This document shows, in pieces, positions 17,757 through 26,421 of a stretch of 58,534 bases of DNA. A program made the position numbers and the translations under genes. The stretch is taken from contig CAIXGR010000076.1 of the NCBI GenBank assembly GCA_903919075.1, positions 1 to 58,534 on the forward strand, written 5' to 3'. Below the pieces are notes generated by a model, which searched no databases, was not told the DNA's origin, and was given only the letters and a program-made list of their open reading frames with translations. How positions within the stretch are numbered: position 1 is the first letter of the stretch; every line of letters starts with the position of its first letter. The stretch is from an uncultured Bacteroidota bacterium (GTDB lineage: Bacteria; Bacteroidota; Bacteroidia; Chitinophagales; LD1).

Positions 17757-20003
17757 ATGGCAAAATTGAAATTCAATCCTAAAGATTTTTGGTCGGTATT
17801 TAAGTTAACTCAAATTGTGCTTTGGGGGTTTGTGTTGTTTGTTATTCTGTTTTTTGTGGGGGTTAATTATGGACTGTTGGGTAAGATGCCCGATTTGGAA
17901 AATATTCAAAACCCGAATAACGCAGCCTCAACTACCGTTTACTCTTCAGATATTGAAGTGCTGGGCACCTACTATACCGAAAACAGAATTGAAATATCGT
18001 ACGATGAACTATCGCCATACCTAGTAAAAGGATTAGTAGCTACCGAGGATAAACGCTTTTACGATCACTCGGGTATTGATTTAAAAGGATTGTTCCGCGC
18101 AATAGTGCTTACCGGTATATTGCATAAAGAAGGCGGCGGGGGCAGCACACTTACACAACAGCTTGCAAAAAATCTTTTTCATCAGGATTTTGGTAAGGCA
18201 AGCAGACTAACCAGAGTAACACAAAAAATAAAAGAATGGGTACTTGCCGCTAAGCTAGAGCGCACTTTTACAAAAGAAGAATTAATTAATATATATTATA
18301 ATACTGTTGAGTTTGGTTCGCTTTCGTACGGCATTAAAACTGCCACCTTCACCTACTTTTACAAAACACCGGCGGAATTGAAACCCGAGGAAGCTGCGCT
18401 GCTGATTGCAGTAGTAAATGCCCCTTCGCGCTTAAACCCGCGCAGATACCCGGAGCGGGCTATTGTGCGCCGTAACCTAGTAATTGACCGAATGGGTGAA
18501 TCGGGAATATTTAGTAAAGAGCAATGCGACTCGCTGAAAAAAATTAAAATAAAGCTTAACTACCATAACCCCGATTTTAGAACCGGGCTAGCAACTTATT
18601 TCCGCGAATACCTACGGCAGGAATTACAAAACTGGTGCGACAAAAACCCCAAGCCCGATGGCAGCAAGTGGAATATTTATCAGGATGGGCTAAAAGTATT
18701 TACAACAGTAAATTCGCGGATGCAGAAGTATGCAGAAGATGCAATGGGCGAACACCTAACCTATCTGCAAGATGCATTTTTTAAAGAATGGCACGGCCGG
18801 GACCCCTGGAAATTTGGCGCCAAAGCAAAACCCGAAATGCTTGAAAGAATGATGCACGAAAGCGACCGGTATCAGGAAATGAAAAGTGAGGGAAAATCGG
18901 ATGCCGAAATAAAGCAGGTGTTCAATACTAAAATACCGATGACCATTTTTTCGTGGCATGGTAATAAAGCTTCCAGTATTGATACAGTAATGAGCCCGCT
19001 GGATTCGCTGCGGTACTTTATGCAAATTATACAAGTGGGTTTTTTAGCCGTTGATGCCAAGACCGGTGAAATAAAAGCATGGATTGGGGGGCCTAACCTG
19101 CGCTATTTTCAGTTGGACCACGTTAAGAAAACAACACGTAGGCAAGTGGGTTCAACTATGAAACCATTTTTATATGGTATGGCTTATGAAAGAAATTACG
19201 ACCCCTGCACTCTTATTCCGTATTTGCCACCGGAGTGTACCGGTATAGATAAAAGCTGGAACCCGGAGGGTTCAGGTAAATTTGAAGACGGAGAAATGGT
19301 ACCGGTGAAGGATGGCTTGGCTTATTCGGATAACCGGATTACGTCGCGCATTATGTGCGAGATAGGCGACCCAAGTTTGTTAGTAGACTTTGCAAAACGC
19401 TGCCAGATTGAAAGCCCCTTGGATGCTGTGCCTTCGCTTTGTTTGGGCACGTGTGATATATCGCTATACGAAATGGTGGGTGCTTATACCTGCTTTGCAA
19501 ACTTAGGCACTTACAGCAAGCCCTACTTTTTGAAACGCATTGAAGATAAAGATGGCAACATACTGGCAACCTTTAACGAAACACATAAAGAAGCCATTGC
19601 CGAAAAAACCGCATACGTGCTTACCGAAATGTTGAAGGGCGTTGTGAATAAGGGCACCGGTGCCGGTATAAGATCAAAGTATGGTTTGCAAATGCCACTT
19701 GCCGGTAAAACAGGCACCACACAAAGTAACAGCGATGCGTGGTTTATGTGCTATAACCCCAATATTGTTGTTGGCGCATGGGTTGGATTTGAGCAGCCGA
19801 GTGTTCACTTTATTTCCAATTCATCGGGTGCTGGCGCTACGGCAGCCATGCCTATTGTTGGCGGTTTTTTAAAACGTGTTTATGCCGACCGGTCGCTGCA
19901 ACTTGGCACCGGAGATTTTTCCTTACCGAGTGATTCAAGTATATCGGTAAATTTTAATTGCACCGAGCAACCGGCAGATACAGTCAAAAAAAAAGACCAG
20001 TAA
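17757..20003 (+). CDS. mrcA: class A penicillin-binding protein (PBP1A-type)
   Basis: Bifunctional peptidoglycan synthase: glycan polymerisation and peptide cross-linking at the outer face of the inner membrane. 748 residues: TM anchor (about 20-40), GT51 transglycosylase with catalytic E97 in EDKRFYDHSG and GGGGSTLTQQLAKNLF, then a transpeptidase with S466 in STMKPF, the SDN-like motif and K651 in KTGTTQ. The annotated stop follows a run of nine A. Reading one base back at that run adds a 52-residue basic tail of the kind often found in this family, see 19986-20152. The gene is therefore either naturally short or interrupted by an indel or error at its very end. Confidence 0.93.
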   Translation: MAKLKFNPKDFWSVFKLTQIVLWGFVLFVILFFVGVNYGLLGKMPDLENIQNPNNAASTTVYSSDIEVLGTYYTENRIEISYDELSPYLVKGLVATEDKRFYDHSGIDLKGLFRAIVLTGILHKEGGGGSTLTQQLAKNLFHQDFGKASRLTRVTQKIKEWVLAAKLERTFTKEELINIYYNTVEFGSLSYGIKTATFTYFYKTPAELKPEEAALLIAVVNAPSRLNPRRYPERAIVRRNLVIDRMGESGIFSKEQCDSLKKIKIKLNYHNPDFRTGLATYFREYLRQELQNWCDKNPKPDGSKWNIYQDGLKVFTTVNSRMQKYAEDAMGEHLTYLQDAFFKEWHGRDPWKFGAKAKPEMLERMMHESDRYQEMKSEGKSDAEIKQVFNTKIPMTIFSWHGNKASSIDTVMSPLDSLRYFMQIIQVGFLAVDAKTGEIKAWIGGPNLRYFQLDHVKKTTRRQVGSTMKPFLYGMAYERNYDPCTLIPYLPPECTGIDKSWNPEGSGKFEDGEMVPVKDGLAYSDNRITSRIMCEIGDPSLLVDFAKRCQIESPLDAVPSLCLGTCDISLYEMVGAYTCFANLGTYSKPYFLKRIEDKDGNILATFNETHKEAIAEKTAYVLTEMLKGVVNKGTGAGIRSKYGLQMPLAGKTGTTQSNSDAWFMCYNPNIVVGAWVGFEQPSVHFISNSSGAGATAAMPIVGGFLKRVYADRSLQLGTGDFSLPSDSSISVNFNCTEQPADTVKKKDQ

Positions 20004-20152
20004 TTAATTGGCTTAAAAATGTATTCGGGAAAAAGCAAGTTGATACAGCAGCCCTTCACCGGAGGCAGGAAAAAAAGCAAAAAAGAATTGATAACCGCAA
20101 TAATTCGCACCGGCGCAAGGCTAAAGAAATAGAAATACAAAAAATACATTGA
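19986..20152 (+). other. frame-shifted basic C-terminal tail of the PBP gene, after an A9 run
   Basis: Nine A at 19986-19994 precede the PBP stop at 20001-20003. In the -1 frame, which one extra A would give, the protein continues RPVINWLKNVFGKKQVD and then a Lys/Arg-rich stretch ending at TGA 20150-20152. WLKNVFGKK resembles the tail of other Bacteroidota PBP1A proteins (from memory). With the tail, the gap to the next gene shrinks from 162 to 13 bp, as in the rest of this operon-dense window. Confidence 0.6.
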
Positions 20153-20165
20153 TTAAAAACAAACC

Positions 20166-20867
20166 ATGCCAGCAGGTAAACTTTTTTTAATTCCTTCTTT
20201 TTTAGGCGAAGACAACCCGGCAATTATACCGGATCAGGTTAAAAATGTAATTGGTACTATTGATGAATTTATTGTAGAGAATGCAAAAACAACTAGGAGA
20301 TTTTTACGGGCAATAGGCTACAAAAAAAACTTCGATACTGAAGTTACTATGCATGAATTAGATAAACACGCCGCACAACAAGATTGCAACGTGCTATTAA
20401 AAAATGTTCTAACCGGCACCGCTTGTGGCCTGATTAGTGAAGCCGGTAACCCATGTATTGCCGACCCGGGTAATGAAGTGGTGGCATTTGCACATCAACA
20501 CGGTATAGAAGTAATTCCATTGGTGGGGCCTTCATCTATTTTACTGGCTTTAATTTCTTCGGGTTTTAACGGGCAGCAGTTTGCGTTTAATGGTTACCTG
20601 CCAATAAAAGAACCGGAGCGAAGTAAAAAAATAAAACATTTGGAAAGTTTGTCGCGCACCGGTGTCACACAAATATTTATGGAAACACCGTTCCGCAATC
20701 AAAAATTATTTGAAGAGCTTATAAAAACATGCAGCGCCGATACCCGTTTATGTATTGCTTGCGACTTAACCCTAACAACACAATTTATAAAAACACAAAA
20801 GTTGAAAAATTGGCGAGAAGCCAAAATTGATTTCAATAAACGGTATTGTATTTTCCTGTTTGGCTAA
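20166..20867 (+). CDS. RsmI-like tetrapyrrole-methylase-family SAM methyltransferase
   Basis: 233-residue methyltransferase of the tetrapyrrole methylase fold, nearest to RsmI, which 2'-O-methylates C1402 of 16S rRNA. Visible family blocks: LISEAGNPCIADPGNEVV, VIPLVGPSSILLALISSGF, and FNGYLPIKEPERSKKI. It is shorter than canonical RsmI (about 280) and its N-terminus (MPAGKLFLIPSFLGED) lacks the usual TPIGN motif, so it belongs to the divergent second RsmI-like family seen in Bacteroidota. rRNA as substrate is inferred. Confidence 0.85.
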   Translation: MPAGKLFLIPSFLGEDNPAIIPDQVKNVIGTIDEFIVENAKTTRRFLRAIGYKKNFDTEVTMHELDKHAAQQDCNVLLKNVLTGTACGLISEAGNPCIADPGNEVVAFAHQHGIEVIPLVGPSSILLALISSGFNGQQFAFNGYLPIKEPERSKKIKHLESLSRTGVTQIFMETPFRNQKLFEELIKTCSADTRLCIACDLTLTTQFIKTQKLKNWREAKIDFNKRYCIFLFG

Positions 20868-20874
20868 GCCTTCT

Positions 20875-21513
20875 TTACTTTGCCTGAGCCAATATACTTT
20901 CTCCATCTAAAACCACATCGCCCGGTTTTACATTAACCTTTACATCATGCGGAAAAATAACAGTTACCTGGCTTCCTAATTTTATTAAGCCTATTACATC
21001 ACCCTGTTTTACTTCCTCTCCCGGGTGGGTATAGTCAACAATACGGCGGGCAAGCAGTCCGGCAATTTGTATTACCTTATATTTTTCACCGGCTGGTGTT
21101 TCCATCAAAAATTCGTTGTGCTCATTTTCGAAACGTATGCCGTATTCATTACTCATGCTAACCGCATTATGAAAACTTCCCTTCACATATTTTTCTGAAA
21201 CCACTTTTCCATCCATAGGTGCACGTTGGTAGTGTACATTGGTTACATCCATTTGTATGGAAACAATAGTGCCTGCGGTATCCACATCTTTTGTCCACAC
21301 GTTAATAGCGCCGAATTGTTCTTTGGTAACCACCAGGCTTTCGCTGTTCCATTTTTTTACGCAAACAATTTTGCCGTTAGCCGGGCTTACAAAAACCTGA
21401 TTGCTGTGGGGTATGTTTCTTTCGGTTTGGCGCAGAAACCAAAATTTATAATACACCATTAAAAGAATGCCCGTTACAATAACAAAATACAATATTCGCT
21501 TAAACCATTTCAT
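20875..21513 (-). CDS. psd: phosphatidylserine decarboxylase
   Basis: Makes phosphatidylethanolamine at the inner membrane. 212 residues, the short bacterial type: N-terminal TM helix (about 7-23), MDVTNVHYQRAPMDGKV core and the self-cleavage site LGSQVTVIFP, where S181 would become the pyruvoyl group of the alpha subunit. The LGSQ sequence differs from the LGST of the long E. coli type but keeps the essential Gly-Ser. Convergent with the RsmI-like gene (7-bp gap). Confidence 0.93.
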   Translation of the reverse strand: MKWFKRILYFVIVTGILLMVYYKFWFLRQTERNIPHSNQVFVSPANGKIVCVKKWNSESLVVTKEQFGAINVWTKDVDTAGTIVSIQMDVTNVHYQRAPMDGKVVSEKYVKGSFHNAVSMSNEYGIRFENEHNEFLMETPAGEKYKVIQIAGLLARRIVDYTHPGEEVKQGDVIGLIKLGSQVTVIFPHDVKVNVKPGDVVLDGESILAQAK

Positions 21514-21553
21514 GGTTCAAACCTAAGTGATTCATTACAAATAGGCAACTATG

Positions 21554-22333
21554 TTATTTAGCGGCGGCAACTTCGGTATCGCTAAACTGGTAGAATCCAT
21601 CGGCGCCGACTGATACTTTGGGTAGGTGGTGTGTTTTTTCGAAAAGGTTATAGCCCTGTGCCATGTTTCTCCACAATTTGTTGAAGGGGGCACAATCAAC
21701 GTATTGATTAAACAACGCAAAGTTTTCTTCAGTTGGTTTAAACGGGAAAATTTGAACCGGAATTTTATGCTGGCCGTAATTACGTGCTTTAACGGCGCAG
21801 ATGTAAATATCTTCAACATAATAATCGCTCATAGCCAAACAACCAGCACTGGCTTGCTTGCCATGTATGTAAATCATGCCGCCTTTATTGGCTGCGGTGC
21901 TTAATTTCATGTCAGATTCGTTAGGGTAGTTAATACCAAGCGATAAGTAGTAATTGCTGTTGGGGTTAAAATCATTGATGTAGTAATAACCTTCAGGCAC
22001 CTGGCAATCGCCCTGCATGCGTTTCGGGCCCAGTTTTCCTGATTCGGCATAAATATTAAACTCGTCTAGCTTGGCGTAATTACCATCGGGCTTTTCAACC
22101 CAAATTTCCATAATAGCCTCGGCCTTAAATGCACGGATAAACATATTGCCAAAGGTTTCTTCAGGTATACCCGCTTTTTGGCACTTCATTTTTATGTACT
22201 GCTCTTTGCGTTCATAAGCCATATTAACGCGGGGAATTTTTTGTTGAATTTTTTCAAAAGTTAATTGGCCGGGCGTAAACGCCGAGCCTGCAACAAAAAC
22301 AACGCATAAAAAAACAATTTTGAAAATGTTCAT
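21554..22333 (-). CDS. L,D-transpeptidase (YkuD/YafK-type)
   Basis: 259 residues with a signal peptide (MNIFKIVFLCVVFVAGSAF) and a YkuD catalytic domain whose motif reads IHGKQASAGC (H157, C165). This is the YafK-like murein L,D-transpeptidase group; possible roles are peptidoglycan cross-linking or cleaving or attaching wall-linked proteins. Acts in the periplasm. Its promoter must lie in the long non-coding region 22334-22940. Separated from psd by 40 bp and may be read through into it. Confidence 0.9.
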   Translation of the reverse strand: MNIFKIVFLCVVFVAGSAFTPGQLTFEKIQQKIPRVNMAYERKEQYIKMKCQKAGIPEETFGNMFIRAFKAEAIMEIWVEKPDGNYAKLDEFNIYAESGKLGPKRMQGDCQVPEGYYYINDFNPNSNYYLSLGINYPNESDMKLSTAANKGGMIYIHGKQASAGCLAMSDYYVEDIYICAVKARNYGQHKIPVQIFPFKPTEENFALFNQYVDCAPFNKLWRNMAQGYNLFEKTHHLPKVSVGADGFYQFSDTEVAAAK

Positions 22334-22639
22334 TTGTCTGATGTAACGCTTTCTATATCCTGAAAATTTTGTTTTGGCCTATAAAGATACGTTGTAAACC
22401 TTGTTGGTATACGCGTTTTGCCGTCAAAAAATTTTCGAAACCCGATTTTTTTTCCAATGCACACCTTGTATAATAGTAAGTTTATTATTTAAGTACATTA
22501 AACCATTATTACTAGCTGTGTGAATTGTTAGATCAAGTTTATGCTTCAAAATTTCGAGTTCACATTTTTGTGTACTTGTTCACGTCTACCAACATACCAT
22601 TTTGACTATTTAGCATTGATTATCAACCAGTAATGACCA

Positions 22640-22660
22640 TTATACACAAGCTGTGGATAG
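22640..22660. promoter_or_regulatory. inverted pair of DnaA-box-like 9-mers
   Basis: TTATACACA, 3 bp, then TGTGGATAG. The two arms face each other and match TTATNCACA in 9/9 and 8/9 positions. A third full match (inverted) is at 22839-22847. Confidence 0.5.
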
Positions 22661-22866
22661 CGATGTTGACAGCCAAAAGCGCATAAGATTTAACTAACAC
22701 AGTGTTGGCGGAGATGTTGATTTCGGTAAAAGGATAAACATAATTTTTACTGAAAAAGTTGATGTCTTTAAAATCGATTTTCCAAAAAAAACTAGTATTG
22801 ACTTACCAACAGGTTTTAGCATGAATCAACACCCTGTTTGTGTATAAAAAGAATCAAGAGTAAAGG

Positions 22867-22935
22867 ACCGAGAGTTAAGAAAAAATGAGAGAATAACTTT
22901 ATGTCTAAATTCTTGACTCTAGGTTCTAAAATCTA
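22867..22935. repeat. TTAGA-type repeat, inverted copy, with hairpin potential
   Basis: ACCGAGAGTTAAGA (22867-22880) and TCTTGACTCTAGGT (22911-22924) pair in 12 of 14 positions around a 30-nt loop. The right arm continues into AGATTTTAGA on the minus strand, shared with the copy after msrA. It sits right after the nadD stop (minus strand), so it may end nadD transcription, though there is no good T-run. Confidence 0.4.
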
Positions 22936-22940
22936 GCTGT

Positions 22941-23510
22941 TTATTTATACCAATTCATCTCCTCAATATATTTCCAGGCGGCTTCTGGGATGAAGTATTG
23001 CATGGAAATTCCCTGGCGGATGTTTTCGCGAATGAAGGTGGCCGAGAGGTCGAGATAAGGAAAATCTAAAAGACGAATGTTGCTGTGTTTGGGGTATGGG
23101 TTTTCTTCAAAACCACGACGTTTGTAAACCAGTATTTCGTAATTCAAAAGCTTTTCGTAATTTTTCCATTTGTGCAGGGTAACTAAATTATCGCTACCCA
23201 TGATGAGGGAAAATTCGTGCTTCGGATATTTTTCTTTCAGGTAAGTAAGTGTGTCTATAGTATATGAAGGCTTCGGCATTTTAAACTCAATGTTAGAAGC
23301 CTTAAGGTTTTTGCTATCTTCTATTGCCAGATTAATCAGGTGCAGTCGGTCGTAATCTCTTAGCAGTGTTTCTTTTTGCTTCAACGGGTTTTGCGGCGAT
23401 ACCACCAACCATACTTTATTAAGATGCGTGGTTTCGCAAATATAATTGGCAATGATAAGGTGCCCATTGTGTATGGGGTTGAATGAGCCGAAAAAGAGAC
23501 CGATTTTCAC
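22941..23510 (-). CDS. nadD: nicotinate-nucleotide adenylyltransferase
   Basis: Adenylates nicotinate mononucleotide in NAD synthesis. About 189 residues from GTG at 23510, which puts the nucleotide-binding motif KIGLFFGSFNPIHNGHL at the very N-terminus as in all family members. The frame is open for 34 more codons upstream (ATG 23612), but that part is unlike the family and would overlap the divergent methyltransferase gene by 44 bp, so it is rejected. The second motif is LSATFIRENIRQG near the C-terminus. 58 bp separate the divergent starts. Confidence 0.93.
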   Translation of the reverse strand: MKIGLFFGSFNPIHNGHLIIANYICETTHLNKVWLVVSPQNPLKQKETLLRDYDRLHLINLAIEDSKNLKASNIEFKMPKPSYTIDTLTYLKEKYPKHEFSLIMGSDNLVTLHKWKNYEKLLNYEILVYKRRGFEENPYPKHSNIRLLDFPYLDLSATFIRENIRQGISMQYFIPEAAWKYIEEMNWYK

Positions 23511-23549
23511 TGTGCAATGATAAGGATTATGTACAGAAAGAATATCTGA

Positions 23550-23557
23550 TAGCTTTG
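23550..23557 (+). promoter_or_regulatory. -7 promoter box of the TrmH-family gene
   Basis: TAGCTTTG fits TAnnTTTG and ends 11 bp before the ATG at 23569. It would be transcribed away from nadD. Confidence 0.4.
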
Positions 23558-23568
23558 CTTTATATAAT

Positions 23569-24375
23569 ATGACACCGCAGCGCGAAAAAATTAGCAGTCC
23601 GCAAAACGACAAAATAAAAAACCTGAAACGGCTTGAAAAAGCAGCCGAGCGGAAGGAGCAGCAATTGATTTTAATTGAAGGCCTGCGCGAAACGGTACTG
23701 GCACACAGGGCGGGTTACGAAATAGTATCGCTTTTTGTTTGCGAAGAAATTTTGAAAAGCGACAACCAATATAATTTAAAGGAAGTAGAGAAAACCAACC
23801 CGGAAATTTTCACCATCTCAAAAAACGTGTACGATTCATTGGCGTATCGCGAAACTACAGAGGGGGTAATTGCTACGGCACGACCCAAGAAATTAAATCT
23901 TGATGGTTTGAAGTTAAGCGCAGCACCTTTAATATTAGTAATTGAGGCTGTAGAAAAACCCGGCAACCTTGGCGCTATGTTGCGTACCTGCGATGCCGTG
24001 GGCGTTGATGCCGTAATTATTTGCGACCCTAAAACAGATATATACAACCCGAACGTAATTCGCTCAAGCATTGGCACCATTTTTACCAACCCTATAGCCG
24101 TATGCGAAACAAAAGAGGCGATTGAGTTTTTGAAAGCGAAAAAAATAAAAACATTCGCTGCCGAACTAACTGCTGCAAAATTTCATTACCAGCAAAATTT
24201 TAAACAAGCTTCAGCTATAGTAGTAGGCTCGGAAGCCACAGGCTTGAGTGATGAATGGATGCGGGCTGCCGATGAAAAAATTAAAATACCCATGCAGGGT
24301 AAAATTGATTCGCTGAATGTAAGTGTTAGTGCGGGGGTTTTATTGTTTGAGGGGAGAAGGCAGAGAAGTATGTGA
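23569..24375 (+). CDS. TrmH/SpoU-family RNA 2'-O-methyltransferase
   Basis: 268 residues: an N-terminal substrate-binding region (about 8-95, with QLILIEGLRETVLA) and a SpoU knot domain with ILVIEAVEKPGNLGAMLRTCDA (motif 1), VVGSEATGLSD (motif 2) and IPMQGKIDSLNVSVSAGVLLFE (motif 3). The family 2'-O-methylates tRNA or 23S rRNA; which target applies here (RlmB-like or TsnR-like) cannot be told. Starts with ATG after a good -7 box. Confidence 0.9.
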   Translation: MTPQREKISSPQNDKIKNLKRLEKAAERKEQQLILIEGLRETVLAHRAGYEIVSLFVCEEILKSDNQYNLKEVEKTNPEIFTISKNVYDSLAYRETTEGVIATARPKKLNLDGLKLSAAPLILVIEAVEKPGNLGAMLRTCDAVGVDAVIICDPKTDIYNPNVIRSSIGTIFTNPIAVCETKEAIEFLKAKKIKTFAAELTAAKFHYQQNFKQASAIVVGSEATGLSDEWMRAADEKIKIPMQGKIDSLNVSVSAGVLLFEGRRQRSM

Positions 24376-24454
24376 GTTTTCAGCGGTGTAATCCTATAAA
24401 AATCGGTGTAATCACACCATAAACCATTAAATTCGCGCCTCAATCATTTCTTCA

Positions 24455-26302
24455 GTGGATATCATTCGCCTTTTACCAGATAGTATTGCCAATCAAATAG
24501 CCGCAGGCCAGGTAATTCAGCGCCCGGCATCGGCGGTAAAAGAGCTGATGGAAAATGCGATTGATGCAGGGGCTTCGCATATAAAACTGGTTGTAAAAAC
24601 CGCAGGCAAAAACCTGGTGCAGGTTATAGATAACGGCTGCGGCATGAGCGAAACCGACGCCCGGATGAGTTTCGAAAAACACGCCACCTCAAAAATTCGG
24701 GCGGCTGAAGATTTATTTAATATCCGCACTATGGGTTTTAGGGGCGAGGCGCTGGCCTCAATTGCCGCCATTGCTCAAGTGGAATTAAAAACGCGACAAA
24801 CAGGTGAGCAGCTTGGTACTTGTATAGAAATAGAAGGCATGAAGGTGCTGAAGCAAGAGCCCTGCCAAACACCCGAGGGGACTTCGATAGCTATAAAAAA
24901 TTTATTTTTTAATGTACCCGCTCGCCGCAATTTTTTAAAAAGCGATACCGTTGAACTGAAAAATATTATCGACGAGTTTCAGCGCATTGCTATGGCGCAC
25001 CCAAAAATAGCGTTCCAGTTATTTAATAACGATAATGAAATGTACCACCTAAAGCCGGGTAATTTGAAACAAAGAATAGTTTCGATATTCGGCGATAACT
25101 ATGCAGGCAAAATTGTACCGGTAGAAGAAAAAAGCTACGCCTTGCATGTTTATGGTTTTGTGGGCAAGCCGGAATTTTCGAAGAAGACGAGAGGAGAGCA
25201 ATTTATTTTTGTGAATAACCGCTACATTAAATCGGCATATTTAAATCATGCAGTGTCGCGGGCTTATCAGCAAATGATGCCGAAAGAAAGCTTCCCGTTT
25301 TTTGTTTTGTTTCTGGATATTGACCCTGTTAAAATTGATATCAATGTACACCCCGCCAAGCACGAAATAAAATTTGAGGACGAAAAACTAGTTTACACAT
25401 TTGTAAACTTAGGTGTAAAACACGCGCTTGGCGCACATAGTATTTCGCCTACCATAGATTTTGACCAGGAAGACCATTTAAATAAAAACGGTGGGTTCGA
25501 TCAAACGCCGCGCACATGGTTGGAGATTACGCAGAACACCATTGAAACTAAAGAGGCTAAAAAATTTGCACCACCCAGCAGTTTTAAACCTTTAAGCCAG
25601 CGCGAAGAAAATAATTTGAAGAATTGGGAGAAAGCTTTTGATACGGGAGGCAGTGAACAGTTAACTACCAGCCGACAAGAGGAACCCCACCATATTCAAA
25701 TGGCGCAGCACAATGAAGTGGAGGGAATACGCGAGGCGGTACCACCGCACCAGGTTCAGCGCCGGTTTATTATTTCGCAAATAAAAAGCGGTTTTATTTT
25801 AATTGACCAGCAGGCCGCACACGAGCGAATAATGTACGAACGCTACCTGAAATTGCTTGAAAAAAGTAAGCATGAAACGCAGCGCCAATTATTTCCGCAA
25901 AGTATTGAACTGAATGCTGCCGACGCACAAATATTATTACAAATACTGCCCGACATTAATAACCTGGGCTTTGATGTGCAGGAGTTTGGCAAAAACACTT
26001 TTATTATACACGGCTTTCCGGCTGATATTATACAGGGCGATGAAAAGAAAATGGTGGAAGAGCTGATAGAGCAATATAAAATGAATGCCTCGGTTACCAG
26101 GCTTACAAAGCGCGAGAACCTTGCTAAATCGCTATCGCAAAGTTCATCTATTAAGGCAGGTAAAACTTTATCGGTAGATGAAATGAAAACGCTGATTGAT
26201 GAACTTTTTGCCTGCGAAAACCCCTATACCGCCCCCAACGGAAAGTTTACCTTTATTTCCTTTAGCAATGATGAACTGGAAAAAAGATTTGAGAATAAAT
26301 AA
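24455..26302 (+). CDS. mutL: DNA mismatch repair protein MutL, endonuclease motifs degenerate
   Basis: GHKL ATPase that links mismatch recognition by MutS to strand removal. 615 residues from GTG at 24455, with the start exactly at the family N-terminus (MDIIRLLPDSIANQIAAGQVI). ATPase motifs: ENAIDAGAS (E33), DNGCGMS (about 59-65) and GFRGEAL. The C-terminal domain is intact but its metal motifs are changed: DQQAAHER replaces DQHAAHER, SQSSSIKAG replaces the ACHxAxKAG block, and APNGKF replaces CPHGRP. I infer no nicking activity. No mutH or dam gene is in the window. Confidence 0.95.
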   Translation: MDIIRLLPDSIANQIAAGQVIQRPASAVKELMENAIDAGASHIKLVVKTAGKNLVQVIDNGCGMSETDARMSFEKHATSKIRAAEDLFNIRTMGFRGEALASIAAIAQVELKTRQTGEQLGTCIEIEGMKVLKQEPCQTPEGTSIAIKNLFFNVPARRNFLKSDTVELKNIIDEFQRIAMAHPKIAFQLFNNDNEMYHLKPGNLKQRIVSIFGDNYAGKIVPVEEKSYALHVYGFVGKPEFSKKTRGEQFIFVNNRYIKSAYLNHAVSRAYQQMMPKESFPFFVLFLDIDPVKIDINVHPAKHEIKFEDEKLVYTFVNLGVKHALGAHSISPTIDFDQEDHLNKNGGFDQTPRTWLEITQNTIETKEAKKFAPPSSFKPLSQREENNLKNWEKAFDTGGSEQLTTSRQEEPHHIQMAQHNEVEGIREAVPPHQVQRRFIISQIKSGFILIDQQAAHERIMYERYLKLLEKSKHETQRQLFPQSIELNAADAQILLQILPDINNLGFDVQEFGKNTFIIHGFPADIIQGDEKKMVEELIEQYKMNASVTRLTKRENLAKSLSQSSSIKAGKTLSVDEMKTLIDELFACENPYTAPNGKFTFISFSNDELEKRFENK

Positions 26303-26406
26303 ATACCCCCAAATAAGCCACTTTTTACATTTTATAAACACTTGCCGCCGGCAATAAAAATAATTAAGAGTGTTGCACGTCCACCTAAACATCTCAAGTC
26401 TTAGTT

Positions 26407-26414
26407 TAAATTTG
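26407..26414 (+). promoter_or_regulatory. -7 promoter box of the rhomboid pair
   Basis: TAAATTTG fits TAnnTTTG and ends 7 bp before the ATG at 26422. The 119-bp gap after mutL also holds a small TTGCC/GGCAA hairpin (26342-26354) without a T-run. Confidence 0.4.
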
Positions 26415-26421
26415 CTTTAAT

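Larger units (their letters stand above)
22334..22940. other. 607-bp non-coding region with DnaA-box-like sites (oriC candidate)
   Basis: The only gap over 300 bp in the window, with no plausible ORF or structured RNA. It holds TTATACACA (22640-22648), TGTGGATAG (22652-22660, inverted, 8/9 to the DnaA box) and TGTGTATAA (22839-22847, an exact inverted TTATACACA). There are about ten CAAC/GTTG motifs, including two GATGTTGAY, and AT-rich stretches near 22437-22500. These features fit an origin or another DnaA-bound region. Against it: genes on both sides are mostly plus strand, without the divergent bias expected around an origin. Confidence 0.4.

Noticed and set aside
19958-20152. 64-residue Lys/Arg-rich ORF as an independent gene
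   Set aside because: It opens with TTG inside the PBP gene and its sensible part starts exactly at the A9 run; it is better explained as the frame-shifted PBP tail.
23511-23612. Longer nadD start at ATG 23612
   Set aside because: The extra 34 residues are unlike the family and overlap the divergent gene; GTG 23510 gives the standard N-terminus.
26342-26354. TTGCC-GCC-GGCAA hairpin after mutL as intrinsic terminator
   Set aside because: Five-pair stem followed by A-rich, not T-rich, sequence.
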